A program made the position numbers and the translations under genes. The notes under the pieces are model-generated. The model did no database searches. It saw only the letters and a program-made list of their open reading frames with translations, and was not told where the DNA came from. A DNA stretch of 37,620 bases from a virus. Below, piece by piece: positions 1 to 7,056 of this stretch. Every line of letters begins with the position of its first letter. Position 1 is the stretch's first letter. The stretch spans positions 1-37,620 of the IMG/VR virus record IMGVR_UViG_3300009034_000119; one strand, written 5' to 3'.

Positions 1-913
1 CCCCTGCGAGATACCCGATATAAGTTGCGTAAGTCCCTGAAGTATTAGCTTTCCCACTTCGATAACCTATAGCTGTTAAAGCATTTGAATCATTGTTATA
101 CCCAGCTTCATATCCTATCGCTATGTTGTTATTATTTCCAACTTGAAGAGCTAGAGCATTATGCCCGATAGCTATATTATAATCTCCGACATTTTCATTT
201 TTCCCAGCTGCAGTTCCTATGAAACAGTTGGATACCCCTTCAGTTAAATCTTCTCCAGCGAGATAAGAAATGCAAGTATTTTGTGATCCTGTAGTAATCG
301 CCCTTCCAGCATAAGCACCTATAAAAGTGTTTTGATTATGGCTCTCCCCACTAGCTCCTTCCCCAGCAAGATATCCTATGTATATATTATAGAGCCCAGT
401 TTCATTATAGTATCCAGCTTTTCCTCCGATTGCTAAACAGGTATCCCCAGTAGACATGCTATACCCAGCTTGCTCTCCTATAAAACAATGCCAAGTTCCC
501 CCAGCTGCTAAATTCTTTCCAGCTTCAAATCCTAGCGTCATAACATGCTCAGTGTCTTTATCGAAATAAATATAATCAGTGATAGTAAGCCCAGCAAAAG
601 TAGGCGAAGCTGAAGTCTGGATATCTTGGATAGTATTTAGAGTGATGAAATTCCCACCATCAGTATAGCTTAAGCTGGCTCCAGTTCTTAAGACTCCAGC
701 GCCAGCTGTAGCTCCAAGATAGCCAGCAGTAGCAGCTGCATCTACTTTGACTTTCTCATTTGTGCTGGCTGGAAGAGCTTGACTTACCCATTTAGTAGAA
801 GCTTGATCATAAGTTAAGACATCTTGATCACTAGGAGAGTTTAGATCTATATCAGTTAAACCTTCTAATGATAAAGCAAAATTTGTCCTTCTTAATTGAA
901 TATTTCCACCCAT
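1..913 (-). CDS. Tail fibre, 5' part only (redundant copy, cut by window edge)
   Basis: This is the first 304 codons of the fibre gene that is complete at 35986-37563, repeated because of the terminal redundancy. It begins at ATG (913) with AGGAGG about 11-12 nt upstream and runs off the left end of the window. It is not a separate gene: in the circular genome there is one copy. See the complete entry for domain details. Confidence 0.93.
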   Translation of the reverse strand, partial: MGGNIQLRRTNFALSLEGLTDIDLNSPSDQDVLTYDQASTKWVSQALPASTNEKVKVDAAATAGYLGATAGAGVLRTGASLSYTDGGNFITLNTIQDIQTSASPTFAGLTITDYIYFDKDTEHVMTLGFEAGKNLAAGGTWHCFIGEQAGYSMSTGDTCLAIGGKAGYYNETGLYNIYIGYLAGEGASGESHNQNTFIGAYAGRAITTGSQNTCISYLAGEDLTEGVSNCFIGTAAGKNENVGDYNIAIGHNALALQVGNNNNIAIGYEAGYNNDSNALTAIGYRSGKANTSGTYATYIGYLAG

Positions 914-955
914 CAGAAAAACTTCCTCCTTAGATCGCCATAGAGCAAAGATCTC
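910..955 (-). promoter_or_regulatory. Fibre-gene leader resembling the ParB-gene leader
   Basis: The 46 nt ending just inside the fibre start codon align without gaps to the 46 nt at 5070-5115 in front of the ParB-domain gene. I count 32 identities of 46, including GAGATCTT, GAGG and TTTTTCTGATGG. In this copy AGGAGG acts as ribosome-binding site with a long T-rich spacer. The same leader recurs at 37560-37605. Confidence 0.5.
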
Positions 956-973
956 AAGCTGCAGAATAGGATC

Positions 974-1162
974 CTATTCACTTGCTCCCTCTGTAAATCT
1001 AAAAGGCTCAAATTTTAGAATAAAGCTTTTTTGAATCTTGAAGTTTAATCTTGCAACATCTAAGCAGGGAGAAGAAGTAGTCTTGCATTGTCTACAATTA
1101 CAAGCCCATTCAAAAATAGGCTTTCCCCCTGTGTCCCATCCTCTAAATATTTTATAGAGCAT
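974..1162 (-). CDS. Small cysteine-containing protein after terminase
   Basis: A 62-aa protein of unknown function. It has a cluster of cysteines near residues 21-33 (CNCRQC then a further C), suggesting a small metal-binding knuckle. It starts 2 nt after the terminase large-subunit stop, with GAGG inside the terminase 3' end as ribosome-binding site, so it is probably translated from the same message. It lies between TerL and the fibre gene. I do not recognise the family, and a structural or packaging accessory role is only a guess. Confidence 0.65.
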   Translation of the reverse strand: MLYKIFRGWDTGGKPIFEWACNCRQCKTTSSPCLDVARLNFKIQKSFILKFEPFRFTEGASE

Positions 1163-1164
1163 TT

Positions 1165-2631
1165 TTATAGCCTCGTTATCCTTGGATCTGAGACTGGCTT
1201 GATATCAGCTAAAGCATAGATCACACTCTCTGCTTGATCTGGAGATCTGCCTAGCTTCTCTTTGATCTTATCTTTAGGAATAATGAAGAGCTGTCCTGCA
1301 GAATTTCTATCATACTTAATAGACATTAGCTGAGTTAGTAGCTCCCTGTCATTAGGAAGGCTGATAATATCTAACAGCTCTCTCAATCCCCAGTGGATCT
1401 CAGTCCTGACATTTTTGAATTTAATTGGATTCTTAGGCTTCCCAGCTCCATGGATCTCTAGTATCTTTATATACACTTTGAAAGAAGCTTCCGCAAGGCT
1501 TTCTCTAGCTTTTTTTGAAACATTCTTTAAGACCCATTTAGTGTAAAGAGCTTGCTTCTCTGATCTCTGCTCTTTGAGCCTATCTACTACTCCAGAGCCT
1601 AGCCCATCAGCATCTACTTTAATAGTGATCTTAAGGATTGCTTTCTTAGCTATTATTTCTATGCCAGCTTCTTTCCATTTAGGTAGGATCCTTTCTGCGC
1701 AGCACTTCCAGATCTCACCAGTAGTCTTCATGAGATCATGACCTTTAGCCTTGTTATAGAACTCTACTCTTGCTCCTTCCCTAAGAGTAATCACTGTCTC
1801 ATCTGAAGTATGTCTTTCAGATCTAGCTACATCTACTCCTATCTCAAGAGGTAGGGAAGCCTTTACTCTCCGCTTCATAGATGCCCTAATTGCAAGATAG
1901 AGATAGAGATTATCAGGCTCCCCTACAGCTTCCCAATCGCCTTCCATAAGTGCTTTATATGAGACTGGAGATAAGATCTTCTTCATGTTAGGAATGTAGT
2001 TAGGTGGTAAATTCTCTTTATTATCTTCTGGAAGAGAGGGGATAAAAGTATGATCTTCTAAATTCTTTTCTAAAAATCTCTCTTTGATCCAGCCTATGTT
2101 AGGGTTACATGAAAGAAGAAAAAAATACTTGATCCCCGGAAGATTCAATCTGAGTCTAGTAGATAACATGATGAACTGCTCTTCAGTGAATTGCTCTGCT
2201 TGATCAAGGGCTATCCATCCATATTCACCTGACATAAATTTATCCCAGTCGTCTTCTCTTTCTCCTAGCCCTCCATAGCGGATCCTAGATCCATTCTTGT
2301 AGTAGATATATTTTTTAGTTTCATTCCATCCTGCTATGGTCCGCTTATCTATGAACTTCTCTAGCTGGGGATAGACTGTATCAGTGAATGAAGGGAAAGT
2401 CCGTCTTAATAGAAGCCCAAAATTGCCAGGATAATCAAAACTAAGCATCTGCCCTTCATTGATCAATGCTGCAGTTTTCCCTCCCCCCATAGCTCCACCA
2501 AAGAGCTTATACATTTCTGGAGCTTCATGAAATTCTAACTGTTTTTTATTTCTCTCTGGATCATACTTGAGATCTATCTCTAAGATCTTAGTCTCAAGCT
2601 CAAAATCTTCAGTGATTCTTTTTTCCAGCAT
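1165..2631 (-). CDS. terL: Terminase large subunit (packaging ATPase and nuclease)
   Basis: A 488-aa DNA-packaging motor. The N-terminal ATPase carries a Walker A-type loop GGAMGGGKT (residues 45-53) and a Walker B-like strand GWIALDQAEQ (D143, with the following E146 as likely catalytic glutamate). The C-terminal RNase H-like nuclease starts near residue 263 (IGVDVARSE, D267) with a later acidic DADGLGSG strand. Length is normal for the family. The start overlaps the 3' end of the small-subunit gene by 23 nt, the usual terS-terL coupling. The protein cuts concatemeric DNA and pumps it through the portal. It is unusual that fibre genes, not the portal gene, come next. Confidence 0.97.
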   Translation of the reverse strand: MLEKRITEDFELETKILEIDLKYDPERNKKQLEFHEAPEMYKLFGGAMGGGKTAALINEGQMLSFDYPGNFGLLLRRTFPSFTDTVYPQLEKFIDKRTIAGWNETKKYIYYKNGSRIRYGGLGEREDDWDKFMSGEYGWIALDQAEQFTEEQFIMLSTRLRLNLPGIKYFFLLSCNPNIGWIKERFLEKNLEDHTFIPSLPEDNKENLPPNYIPNMKKILSPVSYKALMEGDWEAVGEPDNLYLYLAIRASMKRRVKASLPLEIGVDVARSERHTSDETVITLREGARVEFYNKAKGHDLMKTTGEIWKCCAERILPKWKEAGIEIIAKKAILKITIKVDADGLGSGVVDRLKEQRSEKQALYTKWVLKNVSKKARESLAEASFKVYIKILEIHGAGKPKNPIKFKNVRTEIHWGLRELLDIISLPNDRELLTQLMSIKYDRNSAGQLFIIPKDKIKEKLGRSPDQAESVIYALADIKPVSDPRITRL

Positions 2632-3136
2632 TTTTTTTCTTCTTCTTATCTTTAGGTCTAGGGATAGTAGACTTTATTAAAATCTTTTCAAGCCCAGGGA
2701 AGTCTAGCTCTTGCTTATCCTTCCAGCGTTTAGATCTCCTATTCTTAAGCCAAATAAAGCAAGCTGCTACATCAGGTGGGATGAACTTCTTTATTTTCTT
2801 AATAACTGTAGGGACAGCTTTAGGCTCTTCTTCTTTTTCCTTCTCTCCCTTCTTCTTAGCTGTCTTCTTTCTATCTTTCAATCTATACTCAGTGTGAGTC
2901 TCTTCATACTCATATCCTAAAGCTCTTTTGAGAAGCGCATTTTCTACTTTTACATCTACTGGACTTTTTCCCTTTTTTATAGCATCCGAAAAGTCCGAAT
3001 GATCTATCTGATATTGATAGTAAGTAGAGATAGATATCCCCAGCTTCTTAGCTATCTGCTTATCATTCAAACCTCTTCTAGCATAGTCTTGAGCTAAGAG
3101 AGGAAAATCTTTTTCTATATACTTTGGTTTAGCCAC
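2609..3136 (-). CDS. terS: Terminase small subunit
   Basis: A 175-aa protein starting with GTG. Residues 10-60 form a helix-turn-helix region (DYARRGLNDKQIAKKLGIS then TYYQY), typical of small terminase subunits that recognise the packaging site. Residues 60-80 (VENALLKRALGYEYEE) match the following helical segment of the family. The centre is very lysine/glutamate-rich (about residues 88-105) and the C-terminus is a lysine-rich tail. It directly precedes and overlaps terL. A GAGG sits about 12 nt upstream of the GTG, which is a loose spacing. Confidence 0.92.
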   Translation of the reverse strand: MAKPKYIEKDFPLLAQDYARRGLNDKQIAKKLGISISTYYQYQIDHSDFSDAIKKGKSPVDVKVENALLKRALGYEYEETHTEYRLKDRKKTAKKKGEKEKEEEPKAVPTVIKKIKKFIPPDVAACFIWLKNRRSKRWKDKQELDFPGLEKILIKSTIPRPKDKKKKKNAGKKNH

Positions 3137-3149
3137 TTTGCTTTAATCC

Positions 3150-3263
3150 TCACTTATGATAGAGTCTGATCACTATGAAGAGTGATTTTTCAGAGCCTTC
3201 TAAACCACCTGCAGAAAGTAGATTCAGAATGATCAACTGGATCTGCTCAATTTGTGGGCTCAT
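3150..3263 (-). CDS. Possible 37-aa ORF upstream of terS (competes with plus-strand ORF)
   Basis: This ORF of 37 codons plus stop has a good AGGAG 8 nt before its ATG and ends shortly before the terS start, so it could be a translated leader of the packaging operon. The predicted peptide (begins MSPQIEQIQLIILNLL) has no domain I recognise. It lies entirely antisense to the plus-strand ORF 3175-3354. At most one of the two is likely to be a functional protein gene. Confidence 0.33.
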   Translation of the reverse strand: MSPQIEQIQLIILNLLSAGGLEGSEKSLFIVIRLYHK

Positions 3264-3354
3264 AGTCTTAGCTCCTAAAAGTAAAAAGCCTCGCTTCTTC
3301 TCTAGCACTCCTCACATTCACCACTGCGAATTTAAGAAGAAGAGAGATCATTAA
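3175..3354 (+). CDS. Candidate plus-strand zinc-binding microprotein
   Basis: A 59-aa ORF on the opposite strand to every other gene. It encodes WICSICG (CxxC at residues 24-27) followed about 20 residues later by HIHHC (residues 48-51), a plausible four-ligand Zn site, and a basic tail KKKRDH. It ends with TAA 23 nt inside the 3' end of the convergent radical-SAM gene. There is no clear Shine-Dalgarno site and an in-frame stop lies just upstream, so the start is fixed at 3175 or the later ATG at 3229. The protein pattern looks real but the missing ribosome-binding site keeps confidence moderate. Confidence 0.45.
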   Translation: MKSDFSEPSKPPAESRFRMINWICSICGLIVLAPKSKKPRFFSSTPHIHHCEFKKKRDH

Positions 3355-4591
3355 ACCTCTCCTTTAACTTAGTGATATTTTCAGGATATTTCAAGTAGTC
3401 CCATTCTCTTTTCCTTACATAAGCTAACTTATCTAGCACTCTCCCTTCTCTTAAATAAAGCATTTTCTGAAAGTCTTTTAGATGCTGAAATTTCTTATTC
3501 ATGAAGTATTTCTCTAAGATTTCAGATCCTTCATTCCCTGCTCTATGAACTGCCATCCTTTCTACAAGCGAAGCCCGGGAGTCTATATAGCAAGAAGAGA
3601 GAACCTGCATTTTAGGGCTTTTATACATCATCCTTTCTTTCTCTAAGAAGAAGACTCTCCAGTTATGAGAAAAAACTGCAGCGCAATCTTCCATAGGAGT
3701 TAAAGGCTCTGGAGAGAAAGGAGTAGAATGAACTATGATAACAAATCTAGTAGATCCTTTAGCTCGATCAGCTTCAGCTACTGCTTCTTTAAACTCGTCT
3801 AAATAATGAGTGCTAGGCTCTTCCCATGGATAGCCACATATAGAGAAAATCTTAATGAAGATCTTCTTCTTGATATTTCTAGCTCTAATTTCTGAAAGCT
3901 TATCTACTATGTCTGAGTTCTTGATCATCTTATTTACTTTGAACCGCGAAGCTTCAGAGAAGCCATCTATAGCAGTTATGTAATGACCTGGCTCTTTGAT
4001 ATCCAGTGCTTTGATATCATCTTCTACTGAAGAGTCATAGATAGTAGAGTTATATTTCTTCACTGGAATAAGAAGCTTATGAGTCCACGAGTAAAAGCAG
4101 AATAAACATTTATTTCTACACCCTACATTTCTTTCACCATCTACTAAATTCTGAGGCTGTCTATAAGTGTATTTTTTCTCTAGTCCAGGATCTTGATCAG
4201 TGTCTAAAACATTATCTGGGCGATCACCTTCTAAGATCTTATTTATCTGCCCTTCAGCTCTTCCAAAAACAGCTAGATCAAAGTAAGGAAGATAGCTCCT
4301 TACATTGAGTAAGCCTTGTCCCCCTACTATAATTTTAGTCCCATTTCTAGGGATCCCTTTCACATTCTTGATCAGATTCATAGCATCCCTATAGCTATGA
4401 AGAGGCACTAAAGCAAAGTCAACTTCTGGAAGCTGTAGAGGAGAAATGAATCTTACTTTATGCTTCTTTTTATCCAGCTCTTTAACTACTGCATTGATCC
4501 CTAAATATTTAAAGCTATCAAAATAGACATTTTTTCTAGTAGCTCTGCATTTCACTAATTTAGAGAAAACTAAGATCCCTATTCTAGCCAT
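3332..4591 (-). CDS. Radical-SAM enzyme with B12-binding-like N-terminus
   Basis: A 419-aa protein. Residues 1-125 look like the Rossmann-type cobalamin-binding domain found in many B12-dependent radical-SAM enzymes (IIVGGQGLLNVRSY near 87-100, then DLAVFGRAEG). Residues 155-330 carry the radical-SAM core with the CX3CX2C motif GCRNKCLFC (C158, C162, C165), which would hold a 4Fe-4S cluster and cleave S-adenosylmethionine. The substrate is unknown. It overlaps the ParB-domain gene by 13 nt, so the two are probably co-translated and act together. It is too long and differently built to be QueE. A role in modifying DNA or a host macromolecule is inference only. Confidence 0.85.
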   Translation of the reverse strand: MARIGILVFSKLVKCRATRKNVYFDSFKYLGINAVVKELDKKKHKVRFISPLQLPEVDFALVPLHSYRDAMNLIKNVKGIPRNGTKIIVGGQGLLNVRSYLPYFDLAVFGRAEGQINKILEGDRPDNVLDTDQDPGLEKKYTYRQPQNLVDGERNVGCRNKCLFCFYSWTHKLLIPVKKYNSTIYDSSVEDDIKALDIKEPGHYITAIDGFSEASRFKVNKMIKNSDIVDKLSEIRARNIKKKIFIKIFSICGYPWEEPSTHYLDEFKEAVAEADRAKGSTRFVIIVHSTPFSPEPLTPMEDCAAVFSHNWRVFFLEKERMMYKSPKMQVLSSCYIDSRASLVERMAVHRAGNEGSEILEKYFMNKKFQHLKDFQKMLYLREGRVLDKLAYVRKREWDYLKYPENITKLKERFNDLSSS

Positions 4592-5073
4592 TTAAAGCCA
4601 CACTTAGGGCATATTCTCTCTAGCTCTTTTTTCTCTCCGGAGACTTCATCACTCGGAGCAAACCCCCCTAAAAGTTCTTTCAATGAGACAGGATCTTGAA
4701 GATCTATCTTGTAAGCCTCTAGTTCTATCTCATCTTTTAAAGCAAAGATCTCTTCTGCTATTTTTTCTTCAATCCAGATCCCAGAATTATCATTATCAGA
4801 AAGCGCATACTTCCACTTTTCAGCTTCAGTCTTTGGATGGACTAATGATAGATCTATTTTTTTATGCTTCAGATCTTTAAGCACAAAGTAGCGAGTCCTA
4901 CCACCTAAGATAAAATATCTTCCATTCTCAGGATAAGCTACAGCTGGCTTATAGACTCCTAAATCTTCTACTTGAGCTTTAGTCCTTTCATAGTCTTTAG
5001 TCTTAGTAGCTCTAGTCTGTAAATTCTTATTCCAGACTTCTACCAGGGAAATATCAACACTTACGATCTCCAT
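4579..5073 (-). CDS. ParB/Srx-fold domain protein with C-terminal zinc knuckle
   Basis: A 164-aa protein. Residues 1-100 resemble the ParB N-terminal/sulfiredoxin fold: VSVDISLVEVW at the start and the GGRTRYFVLKDL loop-helix (about 57-68), equivalent to the nucleotide-binding G-x-R-R region. The C-terminus has CPKCGFKW, a half zinc ribbon. No ParA partner or DNA-binding HTH is seen, so this is not a partition ParB; phage proteins of this type often accompany DNA-modifying enzymes or act as CTP/ATP-dependent switches. It is translationally overlapped with the radical-SAM gene. The start has only a distant GAGG and follows a terminator-like hairpin. Confidence 0.8.
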   Translation of the reverse strand: MEIVSVDISLVEVWNKNLQTRATKTKDYERTKAQVEDLGVYKPAVAYPENGRYFILGGRTRYFVLKDLKHKKIDLSLVHPKTEAEKWKYALSDNDNSGIWIEEKIAEEIFALKDEIELEAYKIDLQDPVSLKELLGGFAPSDEVSGEKKELERICPKCGFKWLE

Positions 5074-5119
5074 CAGAAAAAAAGCCTCGTGAGAGCTGTT
5101 CTAAGCGAAGATCTCGAGG
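5070..5119 (-). terminator. Terminator-like hairpin in front of the ParB-domain gene
   Basis: On the minus strand CCTCG (5119-5115) can pair with CGAGG (5089-5085), with extra AGA/TCT pairing inside. One base later comes a run of seven T (5083-5077). This is the shape of a Rho-independent terminator separating lysis genes from the ParB/radical-SAM pair. It also covers the only candidate ribosome-binding site of the ParB gene, so it could be an attenuator. Stem length is modest. Confidence 0.45.
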
Positions 5120-5157
5120 TGGTGAGTGCTATCTTATTAGACTCTCCCCTCTGGGAG

Positions 5158-5493
5158 CTATCCATCAGCATTTTTAGCGTCTATATGCTTTATGATATCT
5201 TTTTGATTATCTTCCATCATCTTGAAGATCTTCCCATGATCCTGTCTATTGTTTTCATGGACTGTTTTCAGTTGATCTCCTATCATCTCAATAGCCTTAG
5301 AATTAGCAGCTATATCTCCTTCATGTTTAAAGCATAGAGTCTTCTTGCTGATAGTATTCAAGTCCTTTGGGATGGTTGGAGCCTGAGTGTTCTTTTTCTG
5401 AAATTTAACTAAGAAAGCAAATACTATGATCAAGATCACTATAGCAAGACAGCCAGCTGGTCCGAGAATATGCCAAGGGATCTGTTGTCCCAT
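5158..5493 (-). CDS. Membrane protein with coiled-coil tail, lysis-region
   Basis: A 111-aa protein with one strong transmembrane segment at residues 10-32 (AGCLAIVILIIVFAFLV) and a long charged helical C-terminus. The short N-terminus is likely periplasmic or external and the tail cytoplasmic, or the reverse. Its start overlaps the stop of the upstream small membrane gene (TAATG). Position directly after the amidase and a two-TM protein makes a holin or antiholin/spanin role plausible, but the C-terminal AIEMIGDQLKTVHENN region also resembles phage haemolysin-like accessory proteins. Function not proven. Confidence 0.7.
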   Translation of the reverse strand: MGQQIPWHILGPAGCLAIVILIIVFAFLVKFQKKNTQAPTIPKDLNTISKKTLCFKHEGDIAANSKAIEMIGDQLKTVHENNRQDHGKIFKMMEDNQKDIIKHIDAKNADG

Positions 5494-5696
5494 TAGCCCT
5501 TCTTCCCAAAGATATCAGTTAAAGTTAGATATCCACCAGTGAAGCCTAGCACTCCTAAAGTGAGCATAGAGAATTTAAACCAATCTCCAGAAACATCACT
5601 TGAGAATTTTGCCAGTGCATAAGATAGCACTATAAGCACTAAAGAGGTGATCCCCAGCTTTAGCCTCCTGTTCCTTTCCTTGTTATTGACAGCCAT
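5493..5696 (-). CDS. Small two-TM membrane protein, holin candidate
   Basis: A protein of about 67 aa with a basic N-terminus (NNKERNRRLK) followed by two hydrophobic segments (LGITSLVLIVLSYALA and FSMLTLGVLGFTGGYLTL). That topology, size and position just after the endolysin gene fit a holin that forms membrane holes at lysis time. I chose the ATG at 5696 because GGAGG lies 7 nt upstream. The ATG at 5699 and TTG at 5702 are possible alternatives. Confidence 0.7.
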   Translation of the reverse strand: MAVNNKERNRRLKLGITSLVLIVLSYALAKFSSDVSGDWFKFSMLTLGVLGFTGGYLTLTDIFGKKG

Positions 5697-5715
5697 CATC
5701 AAGCCTCCTTTTGAT

Positions 5716-6150
5716 TTATTTAATGAATCCTTTTAAGCGATCCATATCAAATAAATTCCCCGGGCAAGTCTTCACCGCGAACTGGTGATGAGGGAAAATA
5801 TCAGACAAGGTAAGATTGGAATATTTAAGCCAAAGAGATATCAATTTAGCTCCAGCTATGAGCTGTGAATCTGTGGGAAGGATAGCATCAAAATTTCCTA
5901 TAAAGCAGATCCCTAGAGAGTGCTGATTTTGTCCTTTAGTATGCGCTCCTGCTATATCCCACATTCTGCCTATTAAGATTTCATAACAAAGCTCATTTCC
6001 ACTGAAGACTAATTCTACTCCAGCATGATAACCTATATCTTGCCAGTGTAAAGTCTGAGTGTGATATTTTCTGATAGCTCCCCATGATACAGAGCCTGAA
6101 TCTTTAGTAAGGGAATGATGAACAATTATTTTTGTAGGTTTGAATACCAT
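5716..6150 (-). CDS. Endolysin: N-acetylmuramoyl-L-alanine amidase, T7-lysozyme type
   Basis: A 144-aa Zn amidase that cuts the bond between muramic acid and L-alanine in peptidoglycan. The amidase_2 signature is complete: IIVHHS (H11/H12), IGYHAG (Y41), GAHTKGQNQHSLGICFIG (residues 68-85), and HHQFAVKTCPG (H121/H122, K127, C129). Zn ligands correspond to T7 lysozyme H17, H122 and C130. It has no signal peptide or wall-binding domain, so it needs a holin. Two small membrane genes follow at once. The start has no clear Shine-Dalgarno site and abuts an inverted repeat. Confidence 0.95.
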   Translation of the reverse strand: MVFKPTKIIVHHSLTKDSGSVSWGAIRKYHTQTLHWQDIGYHAGVELVFSGNELCYEILIGRMWDIAGAHTKGQNQHSLGICFIGNFDAILPTDSQLIAGAKLISLWLKYSNLTLSDIFPHHQFAVKTCPGNLFDMDRLKGFIK

Positions 6151-6180
6151 GACCCTATTTAGAATTAATAATCTAGGGTC
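6151..6180 (-). promoter_or_regulatory. Inverted repeat abutting the endolysin start
   Basis: GACCCTA (6180-6174 on the minus strand) and TAGGGTC (6157-6151) form a 7-bp inverted repeat ending at the base before the endolysin ATG. An RNA hairpin here would occlude the ribosome-entry region; as DNA it could be an operator. Immediately upstream is a possible promoter, TTGACT with a 17-nt gap to TATTAA on the minus strand. Confidence 0.5.
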
Positions 6181-6194
6181 AATTAAAAGTCAAG
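6166..6194 (-). promoter_or_regulatory. Possible promoter for the lysis genes
   Basis: On the minus strand TTGACT is followed after 17 nt by TATTAA. The -35 match is 5/6 and the -10 match 4/6 to sigma-70 consensus. It lies in the only sizeable non-coding stretch (6151-6315, 165 bp) of the lysis region. The rest of that gap contains no ORF I believe. Confidence 0.4.
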
Positions 6195-6315
6195 GTTAAT
6201 TTAGATAAAAATGATGGCGCTGGGAAAGATGCTAAAAACCTAGCTTTTGATAACTATGGGCGTCTATGGAAGTGGATTGAAGCATCCAAGGTTTGAAGAT
6301 CTTTTTTGTTTGCCA

Positions 6316-7056
6316 TCATTTAATCACGAATTTAAAAGTAGCAGTAATTACTACACCTACTACTACACCTATTATGATCCCTGTCTTAAGTCCTCTCCAG
6401 AAATTCTTACTTTTCTGCTTTTCGCATAGATCAAACTGGAAGTCTTTCTCTTCTATTATGCTCTTATAATTCATGATCTGAGATCCTTGAGCCCAAGCTA
6501 TTCTGTAGACATTCCATGTAGCTATCTTCTGAAAATGAACAGCTTCTAGAGCTTCAGAAAGACTAAAAGTAGTCTCATCTAATTCTTGTTTGATAAGCGA
6601 AAACTGGCTGATCATAGCTATAGCATTTCTAGCACACTCTACAGAAAATAAGACTCCTTTAGAAATAAGCTGGATCTCTGCACACTCTAAGATTTCCCTA
6701 GCTTCTTCTACTAGCCTTGAAGGTGGAAGCTCCATAATCACCTCTACTCTTTCTTCTCTTTTTTCTCTGAGATCTTTAATGGTGATATCTCTTTCTGCTA
6801 TGACAGCTAAGTTTTCTTCTACTCTAGCTTCAGCTGCTTCAGCCATCTTAACAGCATCTTCAATTATTACATCTTTCTTTAAGTTATCAGTCTCTAAGAC
6901 TTTAATTTTTTCATTACTCTCTTTGATATCTTTCTTATAACTAGCATCCCTACAAGCTCGATCTAGATATATGATCCCAATGAAAATAGCTATTGCTATA
7001 ATTATTTTAAGCCAATTTTTCTTTAACCATTCTGGACTAAATGTAACCATTTTCAA
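6316..7056 (-). CDS. Spanin-like membrane protein with long coiled coil
   Basis: A 246-aa protein. An N-terminal transmembrane helix lies at about residues 16-33 (LKIIIAIAIFIGIIYL), followed by a long charged coiled coil, and a second hydrophobic helix at the C-terminus (GIIIGVVVGVVITATF). It overlaps the upstream coiled-coil gene by 4 nt and sits upstream of the amidase. An N-terminal anchor with a periplasmic coiled coil recalls inner-membrane spanins, but the second, C-terminal membrane segment is unusual and would suggest a unimolecular bridging or structural role. Function inferred from position and shape. Confidence 0.7.
   Translation of the reverse strand: MKMVTFSPEWLKKNWLKIIIAIAIFIGIIYLDRACRDASYKKDIKESNEKIKVLETDNLKKDVIIEDAVKMAEAAEARVEENLAVIAERDITIKDLREKREERVEVIMELPPSRLVEEAREILECAEIQLISKGVLFSVECARNAIAMISQFSLIKQELDETTFSLSEALEAVHFQKIATWNVYRIAWAQGSQIMNYKSIIEEKDFQFDLCEKQKSKNFWRGLKTGIIIGVVVGVVITATFKFVIK

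Larger units (their letters stand above)
1..970. repeat. 970-bp terminal direct repeat (left copy)
   Basis: Bases 1-970 read identically to 36651-37620 in every line I compared, including both edges. The repeat starts and ends inside or beside the fibre gene rather than at a packaging gene. This is best read as a circular or terminally redundant genome whose contig was written past the join. A true fixed direct terminal repeat cannot be excluded from sequence alone. Confidence 0.95.

Noticed and set aside
4579-5073. ParB as a plasmid partition protein
   Set aside because: There is no ParA ATPase, no parS-like repeat nearby and no DNA-binding HTH after the Srx/ParB fold; the protein is also short.
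6254-6319. 21-aa minus-strand ORF overlapping the stop of the spanin-like gene
   Set aside because: Very short, with no ribosome-binding site of its own and no recognisable sequence. The TGATG overlap alone is not enough.
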